From Polaromonas sp. (GTDB taxonomy: Bacteria; Pseudomonadota; Gammaproteobacteria; Burkholderiales; Burkholderiaceae_C), in contig JANYFF010000527.1 of assembly GCA_025362825.1 (NCBI GenBank), forward strand, positions 1-23,253: a DNA stretch of 23,253 bases, given 5' to 3'. Both the position numbers and the translations under genes were made by a program. The notes under the pieces were generated by a model. The model had not been told where the DNA came from. It ran no database searches and was given only the letters and a program-made list of their open reading frames with translations. Positions 1 to 7,873 of this stretch are shown here, piece after piece; the stretch's first letter is position 1, and the number at the start of each line of letters is the position of its first letter.

Positions 1-854
1 GCCGCGCCGCCGAGCGCGTCCACCTGAGCCAGCCAGCGTTCAGCCGCAGCGTGCAGGCGGCTGAATCGGAGCTGGGCCTGCAGCTGTTTGACCGCGGCAG
101 CACCGAGGTCAAATGCACGGCCGCCGGCAGTTTTGTGATCGAGCGGGCGCGCAAGCTGCTTTTTGACAGCCGCTGCCTCGAGCGCGACGTCGGCCTCTAC
201 CGCGAGCGCCTGATGGGCGACATCGCGTTCGGCGTCGGGCCCTTTCCTGCGGCCACGCTGCTGCCGCAGCTGTTGATAGACATGCGCAAGCGCTATCCCG
301 GCATCAACAGTCGGGTGGAGGTCAACAACTGGAACTATTTGCTGGAGCATCTGCGCGCTGAAGAACTTGATTTTTTTCTCGCAGACATCCGCGAGGTACC
401 GCGCGACGCAGACCTTGAACTGACGGTGGTAGGCCAGCAGCACGGCAGCTTTTATGTGCGCAAGGGCCACCCGCTGCTGGCGCGAAAAGGCTTGAAGCCG
501 TCAGCGATGGTCGCCTGCGGCCTGGCGAGCGTGCGGTTGCCCCCGCAGATGCGCAAAATGCTGGGGCGCCTGCTGGGCCTTGGCGACCATGATGCCCTGC
601 CGATAGCGGTGGAATGTGATGACATCCACTTGCTCAAGCGCATCGCGCTGGAGAGCGACACCGTGCTCGCCGCCAGCCACGCTGCAGTGCGGGAAGAAGC
701 CGCTGCCGGACTGCTACAGGCATTGGAGCTGGCCGGAATGCCGCCGCTTTATGCCGAAGCCGGCATCGTCAAACTCAAAGGCCGGACGCCATCGCCGATG
801 GCCGACTATGCGATGGCTTTCCTGACCGGCCTGGCCAAAGAACAGTTCGTCTGA
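1..854 (+). CDS. LysR-family transcriptional regulator, 5'-truncated by window edge
   Basis: The reading frame is open from base 3, so the gene begins upstream of the window and the GTG at 51 is not its start. The first visible residues (RAAERVHLSQPAFSRSV, then ESELGLQLFDR) are the recognition-helix half of the LysR winged HTH. Typical LysR features follow: a linker helix, then a periplasmic-binding-protein-like effector domain with 'LLPQLLIDMRKRYPGI' and 'YVRKGHPLL'. About 283 residues are visible, so only some 15-25 N-terminal residues are missing. It ends in TGA at 852-854. It converges on acnA with 27 bp between the stops and no visible terminator, so it is not in an operon with acnA. Its target and co-inducer cannot be read from the sequence. 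Confidence 0.93.
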   Translation, partial: RAAERVHLSQPAFSRSVQAAESELGLQLFDRGSTEVKCTAAGSFVIERARKLLFDSRCLERDVGLYRERLMGDIAFGVGPFPAATLLPQLLIDMRKRYPGINSRVEVNNWNYLLEHLRAEELDFFLADIREVPRDADLELTVVGQQHGSFYVRKGHPLLARKGLKPSAMVACGLASVRLPPQMRKMLGRLLGLGDHDALPIAVECDDIHLLKRIALESDTVLAASHAAVREEAAAGLLQALELAGMPPLYAEAGIVKLKGRTPSPMADYAMAFLTGLAKEQFV

Positions 855-881
855 AACGCTGATGTCAGAATGTTGTGGCTA

Positions 882-3857
882 TCAGGCTGCCAGCAACTGC
901 CGCAGCACATACGGCAAAATGCCGCCGTTGCGGTAGTAATCCACCTCGATAGGCGTGTCTACACGCAGCGTCACCACCACCTCTTCACGCGTGCCGTCTG
1001 CGCGAGTGACGACCAGCGTCGCATCGCTTTGCGGTTTGAGCTCGGGGTGCGGAATCACATCAATGACCTCGTCACCGGTCAGCTTCAGGCCCTGCCACGA
1101 CTCGCCATGCTTGAGCTGCAGCGGCAACACGCCCATACCAACCAGGTTGCTGCGGTGGATGCGCTCAAAGCTGCGCGCCACCACGGCCTTGATGCCCAGC
1201 AGTTGCGTGCCCTTGGCGGCCCAGTCGCGCGACGAGCCGGTGCCGTATTCCTCTCCGGCAAAAATAACCGTCGGCGTACCTTCGGCTAGGTACTTCATCG
1301 CGGCGTCATAGATGAACATCTTTTCCTGGCTTGGCTGGAAAAGCGTGACCCCGCCCTCCTCGCGCGAGCCTGCAGCATCTGGCGGAATCATCAGGTTCTT
1401 GATGCGCACGTTGGCAAAGGTGCCGCGCATCATCACGTCATGGTTGCCACGCCGCGCGCCGTAGCTGTTGAAGTCGGCCTTCAGCACACCGTGCGCCTGC
1501 AGCCACAGGCCTGCCGGCGACGATGCCTTGATGGAGCCGGCCGGTGAAATATGGTCGGTGGTGATGGAATCGCCAAACAGCGCCATGATGCGGGCTCCTT
1601 TGACCGCATTTGCACTATTTTCAGCATCATTTGTGCCTGCAGCCCCGGTATTACCTATACCTACAGCTATGTTTTCTATAGCAAAGTCCTTGAAGAACGG
1701 CGGCTCGGCAATATAGGTGCTGGTCGGCCATGTGTATGAGGTGCCCTTCACGCCCTTGATCTTTTCCCACAGCTTGCCCGGCTCCGACTTGACCTTGGCA
1801 TAGTTGGCCTGAAAGGCCTTGCCGTTCATCGCGTACTTCATCAGCTTGTTGATCTCCTTGCTGGTTGGCCAGATGTCACCGAGGTAGACATCCCTCAATT
1901 TGCCGTCCTTGCCTTTGCCCTTGCCAACCGGTTCGGTCATCAGGTCGCGCATGACGGTGCCGGCAATCGCATAGGCCACCACCAACGGCGGGCTGGCCAA
2001 AAAGTTCGCTTTCAGGTTGGGATGGATGCGCGCCTCAAAGTTGCGGTTACCCGACAGCACGGCGGCGCACACCAGGTCGCTTTTGGTGATGGCTTCGTTG
2101 ATCTCGGCGGTCAGGTCGCCGGCATTGCCGATGCAGGTGGTGCAGCCATAGCCGGCCAGTGCGAAGCCGAGTTTTTCAAGGTAAGGCATCAAGCCGGTTT
2201 CCGTCAGGTACTCGGTCACGATGCGCGAGCCCGGCGCCAGCGAAGTCTTGATGTGGGGCATGACCGTCAGGCCCGCCTCCACGGCTTTTTTGGCCAGCAA
2301 ACCGGCGGCCAGCAGCACGCTGGGGTTGGAGGTGTTGGTGCAGCTGGTGATGGCCGCAATCAGCACATCGCCATTGCCGATCGTCACGCCCGTGCCCGAC
2401 TGTGAAACAGGCGCAGCCGGTGAATCCGGCGTACCACCTGTTGTCGAGCGCGCGTGAGCCATGGTCGGGCGGTTACCCTCCATCTCGACCACAGTGCGCG
2501 GTGCGCCGACAGGCGTTGGCGGCGCAGAAGGCAGTGCGTCCGGCCGGCCTTCATCGGTATGCCGTACCAAGTGCCGCGTCTTGAGCATGCCTTCGGGCTG
2601 GTTAAAGCCGTTCTCGGCAATTGGTTTGCTGTAGAGCGACGCAAACTGGCTGGCCACATTGCCCAGCTCGATGCGGTCCTGCGGGCGCTTGGGGCCGGCC
2701 AGGCTGGGTGTCACGTCACGCAGGTCGAGTTTGACGATCTGCGAATAGTCAATGTCACCGGCTTTGGCGACGCCGAACAGGCCCTGGGCCTTGAAGTAAG
2801 CCTCGAAGGCTTCGATCTCGGCCTTCGTCCTGCCGGTGCCCTTGAAATAGTCAATCGTCTTTTCATCTACCGGAAAGAATCCCATCGTGGCGCCGTACTC
2901 TGGCGCCATGTTGCCGATGGTTGCGCGATCCGGCAGGGCCAGGGTGCGCGTGCCTTCACCGAAAAATTCGACGAACTTGCCGACGACTTTTTCCTTGCGC
3001 AATTGCTCGGTCACGCGCAGCACCAGGTCGGTGGCGGTGACGCCTTCACGCAGGCTGCCCGTCAGCTCAAAACCAACCACGTCAGGCGTCAAAAAGTAAA
3101 CCGGCTGGCCCAGCATCGCGGCTTCTGCCTCGATGCCGCCACATCCCCAGGCGACCACGCCTATCCCGTTGATCATCGTGGTGTGGCTGTCGGTGCCGAC
3201 CAGTGAATCGGGGTAATAAACACCATCGGCCGTCTTGTGAACGCCGCGCGCAAGGTATTCAAGGTTGACCTGGTGGACGATGCCAAAGCCCGGCGGTACG
3301 ACGCCGAAAGTATCAAACGCCTGCATGCCCCATTTCATGAACTCGTAGCGCTCGTTGTTGCGCTGAAATTCCAGCTTCATGTTGAGGTCGAGCGAATTTT
3401 TCTTGCCGTAGTAGTCGACCATGATGGAGTGGTCGACTACCAGGTCCACCGGCACCAGCGGCTCTATCAGCTTGGGGTTCTTGCCCAGCTTGAGCGCCAC
3501 GCTGCGCATGGCGGCCAGGTCGGCCAGCAGCGGCACGCCCGTGAAGTCCTGCAGCACAACACGCGATACGACAAAAGGGATTTCCTGCGTGCGCGAAGCG
3601 ATGGCTTTCCAGTTGGCGATTTCGGCAACGTGCCCGGCGGTAACGCGCTTGCCATCACAATGGCGCAGGACGGATTCGAGCACGATGCGCACCGACACCG
3701 GCAGGCGCGACACATTCGGGAATTGTTTGGCCAGCTCGGGCAGCGAATAGAACTGTCCCTTTGTGCCGGAAGCGGTCTTGAAGGTCTTCAGCGTGGAGGC
3801 GAAGGCATGTTTACCTGCGGATGAAGGTGTGGGTGTTAAGGCAGATGGTTTAGCCAC
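882..3857 (-). CDS. acnA: Aconitate hydratase A (AcnA/IRP1-type), enlarged
   Basis: Aconitase isomerises citrate and isocitrate through cis-aconitate in the TCA cycle, using a 4Fe-4S cluster. The three cluster cysteines are visible: C506 in SCTNTSNP, and C572 and C575 in YGCTTCIGN. The C-terminal swivel domain has GDSITTDHISPAGS, YGTGSSRDWAAKG and SFERIHRSNLVGMG. The start chosen is GTG at 3857, because GGAG lies just upstream in AAAAAGGAGTTTGCC; upstream in-frame ATGs lack this. That gives 991 aa, about 100 more than E. coli AcnA (891). The excess lies in a Pro/Thr/Ala-rich linker at about residues 420-490 and in an AT-rich insertion at about 728-752, which holds a copy of the dispersed palindromic repeat. 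It stands alone, about 9 kb from acnB, and converges on a LysR gene. Confidence 0.97.
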   Translation of the reverse strand: MAKPSALTPTPSSAGKHAFASTLKTFKTASGTKGQFYSLPELAKQFPNVSRLPVSVRIVLESVLRHCDGKRVTAGHVAEIANWKAIASRTQEIPFVVSRVVLQDFTGVPLLADLAAMRSVALKLGKNPKLIEPLVPVDLVVDHSIMVDYYGKKNSLDLNMKLEFQRNNERYEFMKWGMQAFDTFGVVPPGFGIVHQVNLEYLARGVHKTADGVYYPDSLVGTDSHTTMINGIGVVAWGCGGIEAEAAMLGQPVYFLTPDVVGFELTGSLREGVTATDLVLRVTEQLRKEKVVGKFVEFFGEGTRTLALPDRATIGNMAPEYGATMGFFPVDEKTIDYFKGTGRTKAEIEAFEAYFKAQGLFGVAKAGDIDYSQIVKLDLRDVTPSLAGPKRPQDRIELGNVASQFASLYSKPIAENGFNQPEGMLKTRHLVRHTDEGRPDALPSAPPTPVGAPRTVVEMEGNRPTMAHARSTTGGTPDSPAAPVSQSGTGVTIGNGDVLIAAITSCTNTSNPSVLLAAGLLAKKAVEAGLTVMPHIKTSLAPGSRIVTEYLTETGLMPYLEKLGFALAGYGCTTCIGNAGDLTAEINEAITKSDLVCAAVLSGNRNFEARIHPNLKANFLASPPLVVAYAIAGTVMRDLMTEPVGKGKGKDGKLRDVYLGDIWPTSKEINKLMKYAMNGKAFQANYAKVKSEPGKLWEKIKGVKGTSYTWPTSTYIAEPPFFKDFAIENIAVGIGNTGAAGTNDAENSANAVKGARIMALFGDSITTDHISPAGSIKASSPAGLWLQAHGVLKADFNSYGARRGNHDVMMRGTFANVRIKNLMIPPDAAGSREEGGVTLFQPSQEKMFIYDAAMKYLAEGTPTVIFAGEEYGTGSSRDWAAKGTQLLGIKAVVARSFERIHRSNLVGMGVLPLQLKHGESWQGLKLTGDEVIDVIPHPELKPQSDATLVVTRADGTREEVVVTLRVDTPIEVDYYRNGGILPYVLRQLLAA
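1635..1682 (-). repeat. Dispersed palindromic element, copy inside acnA
   Basis: On the minus strand the head is GCTAT-AGAAAAC-ATAGC (1682-1666). After exactly 19 nt comes GGGGCTGCAG (1646-1637). The photolyase-gene copy has the same head arms, the same spacing and the identical 10-mer. It is read in frame as A-I-E-N-I-A, then G-A-A. The surrounding 1602-1682 is clearly more AT-rich than the rest of acnA and encodes residues that appear to be absent from E. coli AcnA. Confidence 0.75.
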
Positions 3858-4265
3858 GGCAAACTCCTTTTTATTGAACCAGCAAACACCATTCTGGCAG
3901 GCGAATGGCCGTCTGGTAACAGGCCGGCCGCATACCCACTTCAACTGGCGTCATTTGACTACCCCAGCGCGGCTTAAAAACCGCAAAGCTGCATTGCTAT
4001 GTTTTTAATAGCTATAGACGTCCATATCCCAACGGCTGTAGCACTATTTCGGATTGAAAGATCTAGGAATATGTCGCAAAAGCAGTTTAAGGGGTGTTCA
4101 CAGCGTTGCAGCCTGCGCAATTTCACGAACGTAACCGAAGTGGGCTTTGGCTGACAACACCCTTCTCCCACCGCCGATGCGGATCGCGCAGCGCAGCATC
4201 TAAGGTGAAGCGTAAGACCTTTCAAATCTTTCCCTGTTTACCCATCTTCAACGGAGCCCAAACAA
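3858..4265. other. Noncoding interval between acnA and the flavin-protein gene
   Basis: 408 bp between divergent genes, so it should hold both promoters. The acnA ribosome-binding GGAG is at the left edge, and CGGAG for the rightward gene sits just before 4266. One dispersed repeat copy lies at 3996-4043, and there is a weak GCGG/CCGC inverted pair around 3969-3984. I cannot place a convincing -35/-10 pair for either gene. Short frames here lack coding character. Confidence 0.6.
3996..4043 (+). repeat. Dispersed palindromic element, intergenic copy
   Basis: Head GCTAT-GTTTTTA-ATAGC at 3996-4012, then 19 nt, then ACGGCTGTAG at 4032-4041 followed by CA. Against the photolyase-gene copy, positions 4019-4026 (CGTCCATA) align exactly with 19846-19853, and 4034-4043 (GGCTGTAGCA) differ from 19861-19870 by one base. 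The total length of 48 bp is the same. The head read on the minus strand differs from the acnA head at only 2 of 17 bases. It lies about 140 bp upstream of the acnA start. Confidence 0.75.
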
Positions 4266-4769
4266 ATGACAAACAGCACTTCAGCACATCAAACACTGTG
4301 GGACCTCATCAAGAACATCAAATTTGGCATGCTGACGCACAGCCACGCAAACGGCGAACTACACAGCCATCCACTTACCACCCAGAACAAGTCATTTGAC
4401 GAAGGCGCAAAGCTCTACTTTTTCATCTCGCGCAAGAGCGAACTTGCACAGCGCATCCTGCAGGACGGCAACGTCAATGTGTCTTATGCCGACCCCGGCG
4501 ACGACAGCTATGTTTCGGTATCAGGCAGCGGTGCCATAGTTGAAGACATGGCGAAAAAGGAAGAACTTTTTACGGCGATGGCCAAGGCGTGGTTTCCAGC
4601 CGGCGTCACCGATCCTGATCTGGCTTTGCTGGTCGTGACCATTGGACACGCCGAATACTGGGATGTCACCGACAGCAAGATGGTGCAGCTGGCAAAAATG
4701 GCCCAGGCCGCCATCACTGGCAAGCCGCCCAAAAAGCTTGGTGAGCATAAAGAACTGCACCTGTCCTGA
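4266..4769 (+). CDS. PNPOx-like FMN-binding split-barrel protein (general stress protein 26 type)
   Basis: 167 aa with the small split-barrel fold pattern of pyridoxamine 5'-phosphate-oxidase-like stress proteins. An N-terminal helix (LWDLIKNIKFGMLT) is followed by 'GELHSHPLTTQ', 'LYFFISRKSELAQRIL', 'NVNVSYADPGDDSYVSVSGSGAIVED' and a C-terminal 'AEYWDVTDSK'. Members of this family bind flavin and are often linked to stress, but the substrate is generally unknown. It starts at ATG 4266 with CGGAG 12 nt upstream. It is probably cytoplasmic, since there is no signal peptide or membrane segment. The next gene starts 17 nt after its stop, so the two may be co-transcribed. Confidence 0.85.
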   Translation: MTNSTSAHQTLWDLIKNIKFGMLTHSHANGELHSHPLTTQNKSFDEGAKLYFFISRKSELAQRILQDGNVNVSYADPGDDSYVSVSGSGAIVEDMAKKEELFTAMAKAWFPAGVTDPDLALLVVTIGHAEYWDVTDSKMVQLAKMAQAAITGKPPKKLGEHKELHLS

Positions 4770-4786
4770 TCAGCTGACAGACCGAT

Positions 4787-5182
4787 ATGCCGTTTATTGC
4801 ACTCAACAAAGCATCTGACCCTGCGGCGCCGGACGACCTGCGCATCAACACCGCTGCGGTGTTGTATGTGGAAGCCTCCCGGCCGGATTTACTCGGCCAA
4901 ACCACCATTCACCTGCTGGGTCAGGGCACGGTGGTGAACGCGGTGACCGAGTCGGTCGGCACCGTGGTCAGCGCGCTAATGACATCGCCCGGAAGCCTTG
5001 TAGGTTGCACCCGGCACTATCTCGCGCCACCACCGGAAGGCGGCGCCAGCACGGTCTACATAGCACCCGCCCATGTCAGCTACGTGCGTCCCAACCACCC
5101 CGCATCGCCCGATTTTTGGGTAGTGCGGTTTGTTGACGGTTCAGAGCTGAGGATGGTGGCGCCGTTACCTGAAGGGTTGTAG
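4787..5182 (+). CDS. Hypothetical protein, 131 aa
   Basis: Not recognised with confidence. The frame begins 17 nt after the flavin-protein stop and ends with TAG at 5180-5182, just before the convergent 5227 gene. No clear Shine-Dalgarno precedes ATG 4787, so translational coupling or an alternative start is possible. The segment 'INTAAVLYVEASRPDLL..TTIHLLGQGTVVNAVTESVGTVVSAL' has the strand-turn-strand-helix rhythm of small FlbD-like proteins, but no flagellar genes are nearby and I do not assign that family. There is no signal peptide or transmembrane segment. It contains a single Cys. Confidence 0.6.
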   Translation: MPFIALNKASDPAAPDDLRINTAAVLYVEASRPDLLGQTTIHLLGQGTVVNAVTESVGTVVSALMTSPGSLVGCTRHYLAPPPEGGASTVYIAPAHVSYVRPNHPASPDFWVVRFVDGSELRMVAPLPEGL

Positions 5183-5226
5183 ACGCCGCGATCCCCCACC
5201 TGGTTTGGGCAAGCAGGTATCGTCAC

Positions 5227-5829
5227 TTATAGCGGCTGCAGCTCTGGCTCCACATCCGGCGGTAAAGGATAAATATCCACATTCAACGACATGCTGACCA
5301 GCGTGTAGTAGCTCATGGTCCCCATGGCGTCCACCACGCCTGCCTCACCAAAGTGCGCCACCATCTCGGTATAGGTGGCGTCCCCCACCCTCCGCGTCTG
5401 GAGCAGTTCCTGGCAAAAACCATAAACGGCCGCTACGTCAGGCGCCATCCATGAGGGTAGTTGCCCGGTGGCAATGGCGCTGATGAATCCCTCGTCCAAT
5501 CCCGCTTCAGCGCCCATGCGGCGGTGGGCAAACCAGACAAACTGGCAAGTCCAGAAACGGGCGACCAACAAGATGGCCAGTTCGTTGAGGTGCGCTGGCA
5601 ACGACGAATGGAAGCGGGTGTGTGCACCAAACTGCTGCGCCAGCTGCCCGAGTTCAGGGCTTCGCAATAGAACGTTGTAGGGGCCCTGCATCGAGCCGCG
5701 TTTTCCCTGCATAACGCTATCCACCATGCTGAGTTGGGCGGGCGTCATGGCCTCACGGGTCAGTGGCTTGAATCGGTTGCCACGCATGCCGGGTAATTCG
5801 TCGCTGGTTACCAGTGTTTGTTGCTGCAT
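5227..5829 (-). CDS. Carboxymuconolactone decarboxylase / AhpD-like family protein
   Basis: 200 aa, all-helical. The CMD core is recognisable from 'GPYNVLLRSPELGQLAQQFGAHTRFHSSLPAHLNELAILLVARFWTCQFVWFAHRRMGAEAGL' (about residues 49-111) and the downstream helix 'VVDAMGTMSYYTLVSMSLNVD'. Only one Cys (C95) lies where AhpD-type peroxidases have CxxC, with H102 seven residues later, so a thiol peroxidase role is not supported and a lyase or decarboxylase-like role is more plausible. ATG 5829 is chosen because GAGAG sits 5-9 nt upstream. It begins 8 nt after the dioxygenase stop and is the last gene of a three-gene minus-strand operon (Bug receptor, dioxygenase, this gene). The substrate is unknown. 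Confidence 0.85.
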   Translation of the reverse strand: MQQQTLVTSDELPGMRGNRFKPLTREAMTPAQLSMVDSVMQGKRGSMQGPYNVLLRSPELGQLAQQFGAHTRFHSSLPAHLNELAILLVARFWTCQFVWFAHRRMGAEAGLDEGFISAIATGQLPSWMAPDVAAVYGFCQELLQTRRVGDATYTEMVAHFGEAGVVDAMGTMSYYTLVSMSLNVDIYPLPPDVEPELQPL

Positions 5830-5837
5830 TTTCACTC

Positions 5838-6662
5838 TCAAACCGGTTTGTCGCCCTGCAGCGTGATGCGGTGCATGATGCGGCGAAAGCCGTGGTAATC
5901 ATTGACCGGGTTGTGCTGCACGCAGCGGTTGTCCCAGAAAGCAATGGCGTTGGACTCCCAGACGAAGCGGCAGGTCAGCTCCGGCTTGACCTGGTGGGCG
6001 AACAGGAAATTGAGCAGCGGTGCGCTTTCTTCATCAGTCATGCCCTTGATACCCGAGGTGTGCGCCACATTAACGTACAGCGCCTTGCGGCCGGTTTCAG
6101 GATGGACGCGCACCACCGGATGTTCGGCCCGGTATTGCTTTGGCGCCGATTCCTTGCCATCGGACTTGATGCGGTCTTCGCGGGTTCTGGACACATCGGC
6201 CTTGGCTGAACTGCTGATGCCGGTCAGGCCGTCGAGCAGGCCCCGCAGGGTGGTTGACAGCGACTCGTACGCCAGGTACTGGTTGGCGAAGAGTGTGTCG
6301 CCCCCATACGGCGGCACTTCGCGTGACAGCAGCATGGAGCCCATGGGCGGCAGGTCAAGGTAGGTGGTGTCCGAATGCCAGATACCGCCGAAATTAGTTT
6401 TCTCGTGCTCCAGCTTCTTGACTTCGATAATGTGCGGAAAGCCGTCCAGCCCTTTGACAAAGGGATATTCAATTGGCTCGCCCATTGCGCGGCCAAAGTC
6501 GAGAAACTGCGCGGGTGTCAGGTTCTGGTTGCGCATGAAAATGACCTGGTGCTCCAGGAATGCCTGGCGCAGTTCTGCAGCCAGTGAAGAAGACACGCCT
6601 TTTGACAGGTCGAATCCAGAGAGTTCAGCGCCCAGCGCGCCGGCGATCTTTTTGATGTGCAT
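5838..6662 (-). CDS. TauD/TfdA-family Fe(II)/2-oxoglutarate dioxygenase
   Basis: 274 aa, the usual family length. The 2-His-1-carboxylate iron site is visible: H96 and D98 in WHSDTTYLDLPP, and the distal H250 in WDNRCVQHN. The Arg that binds 2-oxoglutarate is R260 or R261 in FRRIMHR. Family enzymes hydroxylate a substrate while decarboxylating 2-oxoglutarate, and known substrates include taurine, 2,4-D and alkyl sulfates. The substrate here cannot be read; no sulfonate ABC transporter is adjacent, which argues against a plain taurine role. The upstream Bug gene's TAA is immediately followed by the GGAG of this gene (6671-6674), 12 nt before ATG 6662, so the genes are tightly coupled. Confidence 0.92.
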   Translation of the reverse strand: MHIKKIAGALGAELSGFDLSKGVSSSLAAELRQAFLEHQVIFMRNQNLTPAQFLDFGRAMGEPIEYPFVKGLDGFPHIIEVKKLEHEKTNFGGIWHSDTTYLDLPPMGSMLLSREVPPYGGDTLFANQYLAYESLSTTLRGLLDGLTGISSSAKADVSRTREDRIKSDGKESAPKQYRAEHPVVRVHPETGRKALYVNVAHTSGIKGMTDEESAPLLNFLFAHQVKPELTCRFVWESNAIAFWDNRCVQHNPVNDYHGFRRIMHRITLQGDKPV

Positions 6663-6674
6663 GGTGATGGCTCC

Positions 6675-7646
6675 TTAATCTGCTGTTGCGCCAGACGTCT
6701 TGACCACCGCTGCCCACTTGATGATGTCAGCATGCAGGATGGCTGTGAACTCCTGCGGCGTGGTTTCGTAGGGCTCTGCGCCCAGCACCGCAAACTTGTC
6801 CATGGTGTCCTTGTCTTCCAGCACTTTCCTGATGTCAGCATTGATCTGCCGAACCACGGCAGGCGGCGTCCCTTTGGGCGCGAACAGGCCAAACCACGGA
6901 TTGATCACAAAGCCGGGGTAACCAGATTCGGCAATGGTCGGAATGTCTTTAAAAGCCTGCGCGCGTTTTGAACCGGTAACCGCAAGGCCCTTCACGGTGC
7001 CTGCACGGATGTGCTGCGCGATCGACGGCAGGCTGGTAAAAACCAGTTGCGTCTGCCCGGCAATCAGGTCGGTCAGCGCAGGTGCAGCGCCCTTGTAAGG
7101 TACATGCAGCATTTTTGTACTGCTGGTGGAGGCGAACATTTCACCCAGCAGGTGGTTGACCGAGCCATTGCCCGCTGAGCCAAAAGACACTGGATTTTTA
7201 GCGGCATAGGCAGCCAGCTCCCTCATGTTGTTGACCGGCAGCGCAGCATTGGCAGCCACTACAAACGGCACATTGGCCAGTGTTGCCACGGCGACGAAAT
7301 CAGCTTCCGGGTCAAACGGCAGTTTTTTGTAGATGCTGACGTTGATGGCATGCGAACCCACATAGGACATCAGCAGCGTGTAACCATCAGCCGGTGATTT
7401 GGCAACCGCATCCATGCCAATGTTGCCACCTGCACCGGAGCGGTTTTCAATCACCACCGCCTGCCCCCATTTTTCAGATAGCTTTTGCCCAACGATGCGT
7501 GCCAGCGCGTCAGAAGCACCTCCAGGCGTTTGCGGTACGACGATTCGCACCGGCTTGGTCGGGAATGACTGCGCGTGGGAAGTTGAATGCAACATGGCAG
7601 CGGCCAGTGTCAGCAGGGCCGTGCCCGCGATGGATTTGAATTTCAT
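6675..7646 (-). CDS. Bug-family (TctC-like) periplasmic solute-binding protein
   Basis: 323 aa. It has a Sec signal peptide (MKFKSIAGTALLTLAAAML..., likely cleaved after SHA at residue 25), then the Bug family opening 'FPTKPVRIVVPQTPGGASDALAR'. Further family blocks are 'VVIENRSGAGGNIGMDAVAKSPADGYTLLM', 'VPYKGAAPALTDLIAGQTQLVF' and 'GLFAPKGTPPAVV'. These receptors bind small carboxylates and are greatly expanded in Burkholderiales, usually without a dedicated membrane partner; none (TctA/TctB) is seen here. The start has AGGAGA at a good distance. It is first in the operon with the dioxygenase and CMD-family genes, so it probably captures their substrate or a related organic acid. Confidence 0.95.
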   Translation of the reverse strand: MKFKSIAGTALLTLAAAMLHSTSHAQSFPTKPVRIVVPQTPGGASDALARIVGQKLSEKWGQAVVIENRSGAGGNIGMDAVAKSPADGYTLLMSYVGSHAINVSIYKKLPFDPEADFVAVATLANVPFVVAANAALPVNNMRELAAYAAKNPVSFGSAGNGSVNHLLGEMFASTSSTKMLHVPYKGAAPALTDLIAGQTQLVFTSLPSIAQHIRAGTVKGLAVTGSKRAQAFKDIPTIAESGYPGFVINPWFGLFAPKGTPPAVVRQINADIRKVLEDKDTMDKFAVLGAEPYETTPQEFTAILHADIIKWAAVVKTSGATAD

Positions 7647-7800
7647 GTCTATCTCCTATGTGTACTTATTAAAACATCGTTGCCCGGGTTTTACACAACG
7701 TATTGTTCCGGCAAACAGGGGGGGCCTGAATAACCCGCCAACCATTGAAGTGGCGCGGCGCTACCTTTCAGGCGATGGCGTGTCGATGTCCCCAGCGTGA

Positions 7801-7830
7801 TTGGCAAAAACCGGCCTGCCAAGGCTTAAT
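7801..7830 (+). promoter_or_regulatory. Candidate promoter with overlapping inverted repeat, upstream of Mo-oxidoreductase gene
   Basis: TTGGCA (7801-7806) is separated by 18 bp from CTTAAT (7825-7830), about 44 bp before the start codon. TTGGCA and TGCCAA (7817-7822) form a perfect 6-bp inverted repeat around a 10-bp centre that overlaps the would-be -35, as an operator would. This is inference from motif shape only. Confidence 0.35.
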
Positions 7831-7873
7831 AGACCGCAATTACAGCGTATAAAGCCCACGAGCGGAGACAAAC

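Noticed and set aside
2454..3206. 250-aa plus-strand frame opposite acnA
   Set aside because: No recognisable motif or ribosome-binding site; acnA is intact on the minus strand.
5183..5226. ACCTG/CAGGT inverted pair between convergent genes as a terminator
   Set aside because: Only a 5-bp stem with an 11-nt loop and no T-run.
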